Shown: positions 8,901 to 17,218 of the stretch, in pieces
How the letters are laid out: every line of letters begins with the position of its first letter
Numbering within the stretch: the first letter of the stretch is position 1
From: Vicinamibacteria bacterium
Lineage (GTDB): Bacteria; Acidobacteriota; Vicinamibacteria; Fen-336
Reading direction: 5' to 3'
NCBI GenBank assembly: GCA_035570235.1
Contig: DATMML010000082.1
Location: 1 to 52,202, forward strand
Length of the DNA stretch: 52,202 nt
The notes under the pieces: model-generated
What the model saw: only the letters and a program-made list of their open reading frames with translations
Database searches by the model: none
Told to the model about the DNA's origin: nothing
Made by a program: the position numbers and the translations under genes

Positions 8901-9046
8901 CGGCAGTGCGCAAGGCGATCAAGCGGGCGATCGACGAGATCTCCGTCGCCAACCCCGTCGTCGGCCGGCACTTGGCGGGCCGCGTCGGCACGGGGGCCCT
9001 CTGCTGCTACCGCGTGCATAGCGCGCCCCCCTCGGACGCGCCCTGA
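5909..9046 (+). CDS. Large AAA/STAND-type ATPase with TPR-like repeats, putative signalling or regulatory protein
   Basis: The product is about 1045 residues. The N-terminus has FVGR followed by a Walker A (GPAGIGKT, about residues 38-45) and Walker B (FVIVLDDVN, about 124-132), the layout of the predicted-ATPase/MalT-like STAND class. The long middle is helical with repeated Ala/Leu/Glu units consistent with TPR-like repeats. The last 150 residues carry a domain often found at the end of such proteins, including GLGGR, then ERARTAVRKAIKRAI and GRHLAGRV-TG. No DNA-binding LuxR domain is obvious, so it may act by protein contact. The ATG at 5909 just precedes the conserved FVGR region; a GTG at 5855 would add 18 residues. 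STAND proteins typically switch between ADP- and ATP-bound oligomers on ligand binding. Confidence 0.85.
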   Translation: MRPAARTAFVGRSIELNQLMRMLGAARHGEGQVALIEGPAGIGKTRLAEEIVMRAQRRGARVAIGRCWEDGEAPPLWPWLNILRDLRAPDGLLEEREGDASRGRFSRFLAVLEFFQLAPRNAPFVIVLDDVNVADSVTLLLARFLARERRRVPLLMLLTRRDQGPPQSKEVLELLSELGRDAMVITLPALSEDAIRSYFSASGLTPPEPQLLRCVATVTKGNPLHLRSLTLRSELDAGGVVGGVDHVVGALLEGLSPEDRKLLALAALLGPDVSAHEVARLAMSSPAEAAELLAKATKLGLVTELESGRFGFLHDLFRQTAMSTLLEKDRLDAHARATVLLSGHEPVKMLRRVHHALAAASRSLADASTAVAIAREAARTLRATDGFEPAAALLGRAVEIHDDAGLTNPAAELVVERAESVLACGRLAEARPLFQQAARVAGAEKNSVALARAALGLGGVWVGEHRLADDGERVRALQRGALEGLPLQETALRTRLAARLAAEEAYRGGSVAPVLEVVEAARGTGDSHALAEALSLCHHALLTPEHTWCRPALANELIAAAAAAGDGLLSLVGLCWRTVDLFLLGDPSAGIALEELRLRADTLRCRSILFIVRAMEVMLAIRGGRFDEAEEAATACFELGGEVGDADALAYRGAHLCAIRFFQGREAELADLVSSIATSPTLIEQRERAFGAAATLFALRAGRPEPAHALLERVRRNGLASIPFSSSWLLTMLVLVELASALGDGEIAEAAHNRLLPYADLPIIASLAVVCFGSVRRALGAAALACGKLDLAIEHFTGALAANERWGHRPAVALVKAELGLALLRRGGSDDVPRSRTLLQQAVAAGKAMAMTKRVEGWRAALARAESGARGREPDAAQMTLAEAGRWRVVLEGQIATVPDRVGMRYLARLVAVPDQSISALALVAQGTEAPPSGPRDALLDHRAAAEVRGRIRQLRQQPELSASEQEELAALTQELARATGLGGRIRSFADVPERARTAVRKAIKRAIDEISVANPVVGRHLAGRVGTGALCCYRVHSAPPSDAP

Positions 9047-9279
9047 CTAGACGACGCGCCCGCGGGCGGCGAGTTCCTGCGCCGACTCGGGTTCCCTGCG
9101 TAGACGCGGCTCCAGGCGGTTCTTGGGGATGAGGCCCGCCAGACAGCGGTCTCCGATGCTTGAAGACGCGAGGGCATGCGTCTTGTAACGCGTGGATGAC
9201 CCTGCCCCTGGCCGCCTGAAGTACCATCATGGCGCTGTCATGGCCGACACTTGCCGCCACTGATCGTAAGGAGACACCG

Positions 9280-10038
9280 ATGAGTCCCCACAACCGGGTT
9301 GCCGTCGTCACCGGGGCCGGCACAGGCATCGGGAAGGCCTCGTCTCTGGCGCTGCTCAACGATGGCTACCGAGTGGTGCTCGCTGGGCGCCGCCAGGACG
9401 TGCTGGAGCAAACCGCCAGGGACGCCGGCCCGGCTGCGTCGCGCGCCCTGACCGTGCCTACCGACGTGACCAACCCTTCCGCGGTGAGCGAGCTGTTCGC
9501 TCGAACGAAGGATGCCTTCGGGCGCCTGGACGTGCTGTTCAACAATGCCGGCAAAGGCGCGCCCCCGGTCCCGATCGAAGACTTGACCTACGAGCAGTGG
9601 AAGCGAGTGGTGGACGTCAACCTGAACGGGATGTTCCTTTGTTCGCAGGAGGCTATCCGGATGATGAAGAGCCAGGACCCGCAGGGTGGCCGCATCATCA
9701 ACAACGGATCGATCGCGGCCCACGCTCCGCGGCCGAATTCCGCGCCCTACACGGCGACGAAACACGCCGTCACGGGGCTCACCAAGTGCATCTCTCTCGA
9801 GGGACGGAAGCACGACATCGCCTGCAGCCAGATCGACGTCGGCAACGCGCTGACCGAGCTAGCAGCGAAAATGGGGACAGGCGTCCCGCAGGCCGACGGC
9901 TCGATCAAGGTTGAGCCGTTGATGGACGTTGCACACGTGGGGAGGGCCGTGCTCTACATGGCAAACCTGCCCTTGGACGCGAACGTCCAATTCATGACGA
10001 TCATGGCCACGAAGATGCCTTTCGTGGGGAGGGGCTAG
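9280..10038 (+). CDS. SDR-family NAD(P)-dependent oxidoreductase
   Basis: The start is set by AAGGAG at 9268-9273; an upstream ATG at 9229 lacks a site. The 252-residue product is a classical short-chain dehydrogenase: cofactor motif TGAGTGIG (residues 11-18), NNAG near 90, the catalytic Ser in the NNGSIAA strand near 142 and the YTATK active-site motif near 155-159. The C-terminal substrate loop is unusual in ending with [15 protein letters not shown] rather than the common VDGG signature, a form seen in many SDRs of unknown substrate. It stands alone; the following gene is on the opposite strand. The substrate cannot be predicted from sequence. Confidence 0.9.
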   Translation: MSPHNRVAVVTGAGTGIGKASSLALLNDGYRVVLAGRRQDVLEQTARDAGPAASRALTVPTDVTNPSAVSELFARTKDAFGRLDVLFNNAGKGAPPVPIEDLTYEQWKRVVDVNLNGMFLCSQEAIRMMKSQDPQGGRIINNGSIAAHAPRPNSAPYTATKHAVTGLTKCISLEGRKHDIACSQIDVGNALTELAAKMGTGVPQADGSIKVEPLMDVAHVGRAVLYMANLPLDANVQFMTIMATKMPFVGRG

Positions 10039-10107
10039 GCCGGTCACTCCAGAAGCCCAAGATTGACGCGCCGCGTTGCGGGAAGCCTTCAGGGCGGGCG
10101 GGACCGA

Positions 10108-11658
10108 TCAAGGACGCGGCTTTGCGGTCCACTTTCCATCGGCCGTCTTGACCAGGTCGACCCAGCCCTCCTCTGGAGTGCCGAACGGGAGGCCTGAGGC
10201 GTGCAGGCGGCCGCTGTCGCGGATCTGCTTGTACGTCTTCGCGTCGATCGATTCGGGATCGGAGTACTTGATGCGGTAACCCGGCGGGCGTTTGCCCACT
10301 TGCCCGCGTATTTCCATAACGAAGGCGACGTACATGAAACCGAACTCGGGGTGGTCCTTCACCTTGACCAGGAACTCGTCGAGTGTGCCTTTGTTGGGCG
10401 GCTTTGACCCCCAGCTGTCCGGGGGACCAAGGGCGATGCTGACAGCCGGATTGTCGAGCCAGTCCTGGGTCGGGAACTTATTGTCCGGAAGCCACGCACT
10501 CGACGTCGATCCGGGCGGATCCCACACGCGGATTTGGCGATCGATCTCGTACCCCGAGCTCGTCACAAGGTTGTCACGGTCCGTGGGGCTTCCGGGGCTG
10601 GTGTTAATCTTGACTTGATTGACTCCGTCAACCAGGACCTCACCCTGGAAGTTCGCGTGCGGCAGCCATGAACTCCCGCCCCCGGCAACCATCTCGAGGA
10701 CCTTGGCGTCTATCTCGTTGCCGCCGTACTTCAGCAGAGCTACATCAAGCCCGGTCTGGTGGTATTTCAGCTGGAAGGGAGCGGTGATGCTCCAGGAGAT
10801 GAACGTGAAGGAGCCCACGGGGCTTAGCCAGGTCTCGTCGTAGCTCCCTTCGCGGTCCTTGAGCTCCCGCTCGCTCGCATCGTAGCTGATCCCCTTGTCG
10901 ACCCTGCAGGGTGGCCCGGGAGGCACGGGCGGGGACTCGCCCAAAGCGACGATCTTCAGATCCGTGGACTGCTCGCCGTATCGGTGCTTCATGCTCATCA
11001 CCCTGCCGCCATCCACGATCCAGCCACTCTCTCCGGTAAGAGTCGCCGGGTGGCGGATGTTGAGCTTGAGGCGGTAGGTGGTGTCCTGAGCTGACAGGCC
11101 GGGATCGAAGGAGTTTTTTGCGCTCCCGTCCTTGAAGGTGACCACGATGTCATCTCTCTTGAGCGCGTAGCTCCCTTCGCCAGAGAGGTTGTCGTAGAGG
11201 AAGTGGCCCTTGGCCTTCATCTTGCCGCTGCCCGAGGCGCTCCATTGCAGTCCGCCCGACTTGACAACATACGCCCGGCGGGCGTCGTCGTACGTAAGCC
11301 TGGCCTCGACAGAGGCGAAGTAGGAGCTGGTGGTTGGCGGGATCGTCGCCGCCATCCCGGCGACGGGCGTGGACATCATCTGGGTGACGGTCTCGCCGGT
11401 GGTCTTGGGGAGCTTGGGGAGTTTGTCGACTTTGCCGGAGAAGGCGTCCGATAAGAGAGAGTCGAGGCTGCGGAGCCCCTGCAGGCCAGCGGCAATGCCG
11501 CCCGCGCCCGAGAGGGTAGCGCCCCCGCCGAAGAGGTCGATCTCCGTGCCGCACCTGGCTGCCATTCCGTCCTGCTCGTTGTAGTCGATGTAGATCGTGA
11601 TCTCGTCGACGTTTCCCGCCGCGAGGAGGAGGGCTAGCCCTGCCGTCAGCGCGATCAT
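10108..11658 (-). CDS. Secreted protein of unknown function
   Basis: The 516-residue product has a short N-terminal hydrophobic run (MIALTAGLALLLAAGNV) that looks like a signal peptide. The rest is rich in Gly, Ser, Asp and Trp with beta-prone segments, as in large extracytoplasmic proteins, and has a Pro-rich hinge (PPVPPGPP) near the middle that may separate two beta-rich halves. I recognise no enzyme motif. Its ATG overlaps the stop of the upstream gene (ATGA, 11655-11658), so the two secreted proteins are translationally coupled and probably act together at the cell surface or in the periplasm. Convergent with the SDR gene, with 69 bp between the ends. Confidence 0.7.
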   Translation of the reverse strand: MIALTAGLALLLAAGNVDEITIYIDYNEQDGMAARCGTEIDLFGGGATLSGAGGIAAGLQGLRSLDSLLSDAFSGKVDKLPKLPKTTGETVTQMMSTPVAGMAATIPPTTSSYFASVEARLTYDDARRAYVVKSGGLQWSASGSGKMKAKGHFLYDNLSGEGSYALKRDDIVVTFKDGSAKNSFDPGLSAQDTTYRLKLNIRHPATLTGESGWIVDGGRVMSMKHRYGEQSTDLKIVALGESPPVPPGPPCRVDKGISYDASERELKDREGSYDETWLSPVGSFTFISWSITAPFQLKYHQTGLDVALLKYGGNEIDAKVLEMVAGGGSSWLPHANFQGEVLVDGVNQVKINTSPGSPTDRDNLVTSSGYEIDRQIRVWDPPGSTSSAWLPDNKFPTQDWLDNPAVSIALGPPDSWGSKPPNKGTLDEFLVKVKDHPEFGFMYVAFVMEIRGQVGKRPPGYRIKYSDPESIDAKTYKQIRDSGRLHASGLPFGTPEEGWVDLVKTADGKWTAKPRP

Positions 11659-12092
11659 CGAGTCCCCCTCGGTCTGGGCGAGGCCGATGGTGTCGGCGAG
11701 GGCAAGTCGCGCGCCACCATCAGGTAGACCTCCGTCGTCTTCCGGAGTGGGTTGGTGAACGCGTCCACCCGGAGCAGCCGATCACCCTTCCGGTAAATCA
11801 GCACGTTTCCGGTCGGGCGTTCCGAGATGAGGTCGGGATCGATCGTCCAGTGTTCGTGGGCGGCGAAATCCGCGTAGAAGCGCGCCACCTGTGCCGGCCC
11901 ATCGTTCGTACGAAGATGGGCGAGCGCGCCGGCCGCGCTCATCCGATAGCTTTCCTTGAGGGTCGGGTGGTAGCGGGCAATGTCAGCGGGGAAGGTCTTC
12001 GGGTCGGTGCTGGGGTCGGGAGGCGGAGTCGGGGTGTCCGCGGTAACAGTCCAGCCCGCGATGAGCAACATCAGCATCGCGTGCAAAGCCAC
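11655..12092 (-). CDS. Small exported protein, partner of the downstream secreted protein
   Basis: The open frame extends to 12407, but the N-terminal extension is Arg/Pro-rich and unlike a protein start. A GTG at 12092 (or ATG at 12077) places a signal peptide (MLMLLIAGWTVTADT) at the N-terminus, followed by a Pro/Thr/Asp linker and a compact domain of about 100 residues containing FYADFAAHEHWTID and LLRVDAFTN. I do not know the family. It overlaps the next gene by four bases and is the first cistron of a two-gene operon. The role is unknown; it may be a periplasmic accessory of the 516-residue protein. Confidence 0.65.
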   Translation of the reverse strand: MALHAMLMLLIAGWTVTADTPTPPPDPSTDPKTFPADIARYHPTLKESYRMSAAGALAHLRTNDGPAQVARFYADFAAHEHWTIDPDLISERPTGNVLIYRKGDRLLRVDAFTNPLRKTTEVYLMVARDLPSPTPSASPRPRGTR

Positions 12093-12575
12093 CCGTCCTG
12101 TGCGGGGGCTCGCCGACTTAGGCTGAAGCCAGTCCGTGCAACAGTTCACGCGCTCTCTCGAACGACGTGGAAGCAATAGACCGATGGGCGCCTCCCTCCG
12201 CACTGACCTGAGCCGCTCCGGTCGGGGCCTTAGGAAGCGGAGGAAGAGGAGCCGGCATCGACTCTTCAGCTCTTCTCCTTCCGCCGTCCCTTGGCAGCTT
12301 GGTTGGGTAGAGAGCCCCACAGTTGCTTTAGAGGTCAATCCTTCCTCTTGGATCCGGCCGGGGCGTTTCCAAGGACGAGGCCCGGACAGAACCTCACCAG
12401 AAAGCACGACCGGCTGTTCTCACTTGCACATGCGCAAAAGGAGCGGCAATTGGCTCACGCTCGAAGGCGATCAGATTTAGGTGTGTAGCGCCGCATAGAT
12501 CGTGGCCCTGGCAAGCGTTGCTCTGACCCTGCAGGTGGTACGATCGAGCCTCGGGAGGGATCCGTTTAGCCCTTC
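12093..12575. other. Intergenic stretch between divergent operons
   Basis: Nearly 480 bp separate the secreted-protein operon on the minus strand from the ClC gene. ORFs run through it in several frames but none has a ribosome-binding site or protein-like composition. It should contain the two divergent promoters; I cannot place them with confidence. Confidence 0.35.
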
Positions 12576-14021
12576 GTGCCCTCGCCAGCGGGGAATCCTT
12601 TATTGTTGCAGCCCTCGGACGAGCCAGAGCCGCCGCACCTCTCCGATGAGAACAGGTGGTACACCGAGCACACGGCTCTCCTCATCAGCACGGTCAAGTG
12701 GTCATTGCTGGGGGCGGCGGCCGGGGTTTGCGTCGGGGAGGGAACGCGCGTCTTCCTCTGGTCACTGGCCGCCTCCTCGCGTCTGACGGCACATTTCTTC
12801 GCCGGCGGCTTCAAGCCCTACTATCTGCTTCCCGTCGCGCTCCCTCTCTGCGTCTGGCTGATCCGCAGCTTCGCGCCGTCGGCCCACGGGCACGGGACGG
12901 AGGCCGTGATCGCCGCCGTCCACCAGAGGTCGGGCAAGGTCGACTGGCTGGTGGCCCCCGTCAAGCTGCTTGCGACCGTGCTCACCCTGGCGTTCGGGGG
13001 CTCGGTTGGGAAGGAGGGGCCCTGCGCCCAAATCGGTGCCGCCATCACCAGTCTTTTCGCCGACCTGCTTCGCCTCAAGGACGAAGATCGGCGGCGGCTC
13101 GTGATCTGCGGCATCGGCGCCGGCTTTGCCGCCGTGTTCGGGACCCCGGTCTCGGGCGCCCTCTTCGGAATCGAGGTCCTTTACCTGGGGCGCATCGAAT
13201 ACGCCGTGCTCTTCCCCTGCCTCGTGTCCGGTATCGTGGCCCACCTGGTCTGCGGCGTGAGCGCCCCTGTCCCCGTTTTGCACAGCGACCTGTCCGTGCT
13301 GGACCAAAAGACCATCGTCCCCCTCTCCATCGCCTTCGGCGGTGCCTTCGGCTTGATCGCGCTCCTTCTCATCGAGAGCATGAGGGGCATGGAGAGAGCG
13401 CTCCGCCGCGTGAGTCATCATCCGTATCTGGTCGCCGCGGGCGGGGGAGCGGTGCTCGCCTTGTTCTACGTCGTCGTCGGCGACCAGTACGCTGGATTGG
13501 GGACCCAGGTCATCGAGTCCTCGCTCGCGGGAACGGCGAAGGTCGTGGTCGCGGCCTTCCTGTTCAAGATCCTCGCGACCGCCATCACCCTGGAGACAGG
13601 GGGTAGCGGTGGCATCGTCACCCCGCTTTTCTTCATCGGGGCTACGAGCGGGGCCGCCCTAGCCCAGGCCGCGGGCCTGCCTTCGGGTGTCTTCGCCGCC
13701 TTCGGGTTCGTCTCCGTCCTGGCCGCGGCCGCCAATACGCCCATCGCAGCGGCGGTCATGGGAATGGAGCTCCTTCCCACGCAGCTGGGGGTCTATGCGG
13801 CGCTGTGCGCGGGCACGGCCTTTCTCATCGTGGGCCATAGGAGCGTCTACGCCAGCCAGAAGCTCGGCTTTACGAAGTCCGCCGGCCTGGAAATTCCTCT
13901 CGATGTTCCCGTAGAAGAGGGCCGCGACGCGATGCGTGTCAGGAGGGGTAGCCTGACCGAGCTCGTGCACAATGCCGTCATCCGGCGGACGAAGAAAGCC
14001 GAGAAGCCTTCCGAAGAGTGA
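12576..14021 (+). CDS. ClC-family chloride channel or transporter
   Basis: The product of 481 residues has about ten hydrophobic segments and the ClC hallmarks: GSVGKEGPCAQIGA with the gating Glu, GFAAVFGTPVSGALFGIEV, and AAAANTPIAAAVMGMEL. ClC proteins are inner-membrane dimers that carry Cl- or other anions, either as H+ antiporters or channels. In LFGIEVLY the position equivalent to the proton-relay Glu203 of the E. coli exchanger appears to be Val, as in channel-type members; this hints at uncoupled transport but rests on an alignment by eye. No CBS domains follow. The start is an upstream GTG with only a distant GGGAGGGA, so it is uncertain. The stop overlaps the start of a nucleotide cyclase gene. 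Confidence 0.93.
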   Translation: MPSPAGNPLLLQPSDEPEPPHLSDENRWYTEHTALLISTVKWSLLGAAAGVCVGEGTRVFLWSLAASSRLTAHFFAGGFKPYYLLPVALPLCVWLIRSFAPSAHGHGTEAVIAAVHQRSGKVDWLVAPVKLLATVLTLAFGGSVGKEGPCAQIGAAITSLFADLLRLKDEDRRRLVICGIGAGFAAVFGTPVSGALFGIEVLYLGRIEYAVLFPCLVSGIVAHLVCGVSAPVPVLHSDLSVLDQKTIVPLSIAFGGAFGLIALLLIESMRGMERALRRVSHHPYLVAAGGGAVLALFYVVVGDQYAGLGTQVIESSLAGTAKVVVAAFLFKILATAITLETGGSGGIVTPLFFIGATSGAALAQAAGLPSGVFAAFGFVSVLAAAANTPIAAAVMGMELLPTQLGVYAALCAGTAFLIVGHRSVYASQKLGFTKSAGLEIPLDVPVEEGRDAMRVRRGSLTELVHNAVIRRTKKAEKPSEE

Positions 14022-16204
14022 GCCCCGTCCACCCCGCTGGACATCCCAAGGGCCTTACACTGGGACGCGCGCTCACCCTCTCTCTCGCGGGAGTAGCCCT
14101 GGTGGTCGGCCTGCTCCTCGGTCTCCTCTTACAGCGTTGGGGGGATTCTCTTCTCGCCGCCTCCGAGCGATTGCGCGAAGCGTTGAGCGGGCGTGCGGAG
14201 GCCGAGGTCAGACGGACGCTGGGAGGCGCCGAGGCCGCGCTCGAAGACGTAACAAAGCAGGCCCGGAGCGGCGCCATGGATGTCGAGGATCCGCTCTCAG
14301 TCGAGCGATGCCTGTTCACTGACCTGATGGCGAACGCCGATCTGGCCGAGGTGACTCTCACCCGCGCGAGAAGGACCGCGGATGACGCCAGCGCACCGCT
14401 TGCGGCCCAAGAGAGATGGCAGCTCTCGGTGTTCCGTGAAGGGAACGAGGCTTCTCGCATCGTCACCTCCCACTCGCACCGGCAGGGGAAGGATTTCGTG
14501 GTCGACGTTCGGGCGCGGCCTCCGGGTTCCTACGCTCTCCGGGCGGTGGCCTTTGCCCGCGCCGCCAGCCCCGGGGAGGACCCCACGGTTCACCCGACGT
14601 TTGCCTCGACGCTACAGCACCATCGCTTTTCCTCCGACCCTCTGTGGACGGACCTGCACTACGCCGAGCTGGACGCTCGGCTTCCGGAGGCGGACCGCCG
14701 CGTCGTGGTGACGGTCATGAAGGTGCTCGAAGACGACGCGGGCCGTTTCCTGGGCGTGATCCGCGTGGGGCTCCTCACGACCGCCCTCGACCGGGTGGCC
14801 CGTCTCCGGGTGGACGCGAACGATCCCGCCGACCCGCATCGGGTCTTTCTCGCGGACGCGGACGGTCGTCTCATCACGCGCCTCCACTCGGAGCAGAAGT
14901 TCGAAGAGGAGAAAGGAGACCTTCGAGCCGCGGCCGAGGGACTGCCGGAGGAAATGCGTGTCGCCCTGGCCCATCCGGCTCTGCGTCGGGTCAGCCCTGA
15001 AGATCCCGTGGGATTCGGCCGTTTCGATGTGGGGGGGCGGGCGTTCCTGGTGTCCGCTCTGAACCTGCGGGGGGCGCAAGGGTGGCGTGTGGGGATCGTG
15101 GTGCCGGAAGACCACTACCTGGGCGCCTTCCGCCGGGTCCGCGTGGTGCTGCTGCTAGTGTCGGTGTCGGCGGGTGGAGTCCTCCTGCTGTTCGGGATTC
15201 TGGCCTTGAGGAGCGTGCGGGGCAGTCTGGCCCGAATGGTGGCGTCGGCGGCGCGGATGCGAGAGTTCGACTTTGCCCCCGCCCCCGCGACATCACCGTT
15301 CCGGGACGTCGCAGAAGTGATGACCGACATGGAACAGGCGAAAACGGCTCTCCGGGCGCTGGGGAAGTACGTACCCATAGACCTCGTTCGGCAGCTCTAC
15401 CGGGCCCGGAAGGAGCCGACGCTGGGCGGCGAGCTTCTCGACGTCAGCCTCATGTTTACGGACATCCAAGACTTCACGATGCTTTCGGAACGCCTTCCCC
15501 CGGACACGCTGGCTGCCGCGCTGGGCCGGTATTTCGCCGTCATGACGGCGGCCATCCACGCGGCGGGGGGTACGGTCGACAAGTACATCGGCGACGCGGT
15601 CATGGCTCTCTGGAACGCCCCGGAAGCTCAAAGGGATCATGCCACTCACGCCTGCTCAGCCGCCCTTGAGTGCTTGGAGGCGACGGGAGCACTCATGAGC
15701 TCACGGGACTGGGCCGGGCTCCCGCCCTTCCGCACGCGCTTTGGTCTGCATCGAGACAAAGTGATGGTCGGCCACTTCGGGGCTCCCGACCGGCTCAGCT
15801 ACACTGCCCTGGGAGACGGCGTGAACGTGGCGTCACGGTTGGAAGGTCTGAACAAGACGTACGGTACGACGATTCTCGTGAGCCAGGCGATCCGCGAGAG
15901 CGCAGGGGAGGCGTTTGCCTTTCGTCTGGTAGACGTTGTGGCGGTGAAAGGGAAGAGCCAGGGTATCCGGGTCTACGAGCTGATCTGTGCCGGGCCCGGA
16001 GCCGCAAGCCAGCAGGAGCGCATAAAGGCCTACGAGCGCGCGCTAGAGGCTTACCAGCAAAGAAGATTCGCCGACGCCCTGAAACTATTGGCAGGGCGAG
16101 AGGATGACCCGCCCAGCCAGGTTCTCGAGGAGCGCTGTCGGAGGTTCCTGAGGACTCCCCCTCCGGACGAGTGGAACGGGCTTTTCGTGGCCGACTCGAA
16201 ATGA
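14018..16204 (+). CDS. Membrane-bound class III adenylate cyclase with periplasmic sensor region
   Basis: The GTG start overlaps the ClC stop (GTGA). The 728-residue protein has a transmembrane helix near residues 20-35, an extracytoplasmic sensor of about 330 residues, a second helix (VVLLLVSVSAGGVLLLFGIL, about 375-395), a HAMP-like linker and a cyclase domain from about residue 470. Metal-binding Asp residues are visible in MFTDIQDF and DKYIGDAVMALW, the latter also holding the purine-specifying Lys. In LSYTALGDGVNVASR the transition-state Asn and Arg are present, and the second purine-specifying position is Thr, as in class IIIb enzymes, several of which respond to bicarbonate. The C-terminus adds a TPR-like segment. 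It should make cAMP in response to an external cue. Coupling to an anion channel gene is notable. Confidence 0.92.
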   Translation: MSPVHPAGHPKGLTLGRALTLSLAGVALVVGLLLGLLLQRWGDSLLAASERLREALSGRAEAEVRRTLGGAEAALEDVTKQARSGAMDVEDPLSVERCLFTDLMANADLAEVTLTRARRTADDASAPLAAQERWQLSVFREGNEASRIVTSHSHRQGKDFVVDVRARPPGSYALRAVAFARAASPGEDPTVHPTFASTLQHHRFSSDPLWTDLHYAELDARLPEADRRVVVTVMKVLEDDAGRFLGVIRVGLLTTALDRVARLRVDANDPADPHRVFLADADGRLITRLHSEQKFEEEKGDLRAAAEGLPEEMRVALAHPALRRVSPEDPVGFGRFDVGGRAFLVSALNLRGAQGWRVGIVVPEDHYLGAFRRVRVVLLLVSVSAGGVLLLFGILALRSVRGSLARMVASAARMREFDFAPAPATSPFRDVAEVMTDMEQAKTALRALGKYVPIDLVRQLYRARKEPTLGGELLDVSLMFTDIQDFTMLSERLPPDTLAAALGRYFAVMTAAIHAAGGTVDKYIGDAVMALWNAPEAQRDHATHACSAALECLEATGALMSSRDWAGLPPFRTRFGLHRDKVMVGHFGAPDRLSYTALGDGVNVASRLEGLNKTYGTTILVSQAIRESAGEAFAFRLVDVVAVKGKSQGIRVYELICAGPGAASQQERIKAYERALEAYQQRRFADALKLLAGREDDPPSQVLEERCRRFLRTPPPDEWNGLFVADSK

Positions 16205-16310
16205 CGTCTGCGACTGCCCAGAGGTAGCAGGGCAATCCTTTCGGCGCGGAGGGACATGAGCGCCGCCCGCGGCCGAGCGGACCAGCGTTCTGGGTTCCGG
16301 TGACTCTGAC

Positions 16311-16331
16311 GGGCTGTGCGCTGTTCAGCCC
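16311..16331. terminator. Possible terminator between convergent genes
   Basis: GGGCTG (16311-16316) pairs with CAGCCC (16326-16331) around a 9-nt loop, in the gap between the convergent cyclase and HAD genes. The stem is short and lacks a T-run, so the call is weak. Confidence 0.3.
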
Positions 16332-16339
16332 AAGCGGAC

Positions 16340-17077
16340 TCACGCCCTGCGGTCTGAACGCTCTGCCCCACTCCCCGAGTGCCCCGGTCCGGCTAGCAGC
16401 AGCTCCGGCAACACGGCAAGGGAGGTGATCTTCGCTTCCGGCTCGCCCGGGAGATGCTCGGCAAGCTGTGCCGTCCGGTTGACCCAGAAGGCCCGCAGCC
16501 CGAAGGTGCTAGCCCCGGCTACGTCCCACGCGTTGGCGGAAACGAAGACCAGGTCGGACGGGGCCGCCACGAAGTGCTGCGTCGCCATCCGGTAGACACG
16601 TGGGTCCGGCTTGTACACGCTGACGGCATCAACGGAGAGCAGCGCTTCGAAGAAGCGGTCGAGTCGCGCCGCCTTGACCGCCGCCTCGAGCATCGGGGGC
16701 GAGCCGTTCGACAAGACCGTGAGTCGCAGGCCGTTCTCGTGGAGTGTGCCCAGCGACTCGTGAACCTCTGGGTACGCTTCCGGCGTCCAGTAGCCCGCGA
16801 GCAAGTCCTCGGCCAACCTAGCGTCCTCGATTCCACAAGCCCGGAGGCTGTAGAGAAGCGCTTCCCGCGTAACCGTCAAGAAGTCCGCGTACCGGCCCAT
16901 CAGGCTGCGCAGCCAGGTGTACTCGAGCTGTTTCTGACGCCAGAGCATCGAAACGCGCTGGGCCGAAGCCCCCAGCCGGGCCTGGTGCCGGCCGACGACG
17001 GACCCCACGTCGAATAGGGTGCCGTAGGCGTCGAAAACGCAGGCCACCGGGACCCTCTGCGTTGCCTGACCTGCCAT
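16340..17077 (-). CDS. HAD-superfamily haloacid dehalogenase type II-like hydrolase
   Basis: The 245-residue product carries the HAD motifs in order: FDAYGTLFD with the nucleophilic Asp16, the Ser/Asn motif LSNGSPPML near residue 120, KPDPRVY with the conserved Lys near 155, and SANAWDVAGA near 180. The DAYGTLFD, LSNG and SANAWD forms are typical of L-2-haloacid dehalogenases, which hydrolyse 2-haloalkanoic acids to 2-hydroxyacids through an Asp-ester intermediate. Whether this one accepts halogenated acids or a phosphate ester cannot be decided by motif alone. It is a cytosolic, single-gene unit; the next minus-strand gene lies 141 bp upstream. The ATG start is natural, one residue region before the first strand. 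Confidence 0.9.
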   Translation of the reverse strand: MAGQATQRVPVACVFDAYGTLFDVGSVVGRHQARLGASAQRVSMLWRQKQLEYTWLRSLMGRYADFLTVTREALLYSLRACGIEDARLAEDLLAGYWTPEAYPEVHESLGTLHENGLRLTVLSNGSPPMLEAAVKAARLDRFFEALLSVDAVSVYKPDPRVYRMATQHFVAAPSDLVFVSANAWDVAGASTFGLRAFWVNRTAQLAEHLPGEPEAKITSLAVLPELLLAGPGHSGSGAERSDRRA

Positions 17078-17173
17078 GCGGCTGATCGTACTACCGCAGA
17101 GAGTCTCGTGGAGGTCGCCGACACACGGGCGCCCGGCCTCGAGAACTCTTGGAGTCGCGCCTCCCTTGGGGGG

Positions 17174-17189
17174 GCCGCTCCCGAGCGGC
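17174..17189 (-). terminator. Hairpin after the exported DUF4412-like gene
   Basis: GCCGCT pairs perfectly with AGCGGC around a CCCG loop, about 30 bp beyond the stop of the 17219-17938 gene. On the minus strand it is followed by a C-run rather than a T-run, so it is only a possible terminator. Confidence 0.3.
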
Positions 17190-17218
17190 GTGGGCTACCC
17201 GCGGGGACTATCCGGATC

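Noticed and set aside
12136-12480. Plus-strand ORF of 114 residues before ClC
   Set aside because: Arg/Ser-rich, no ribosome-binding site and it overlaps the non-coding extension of the opposite-strand frame.
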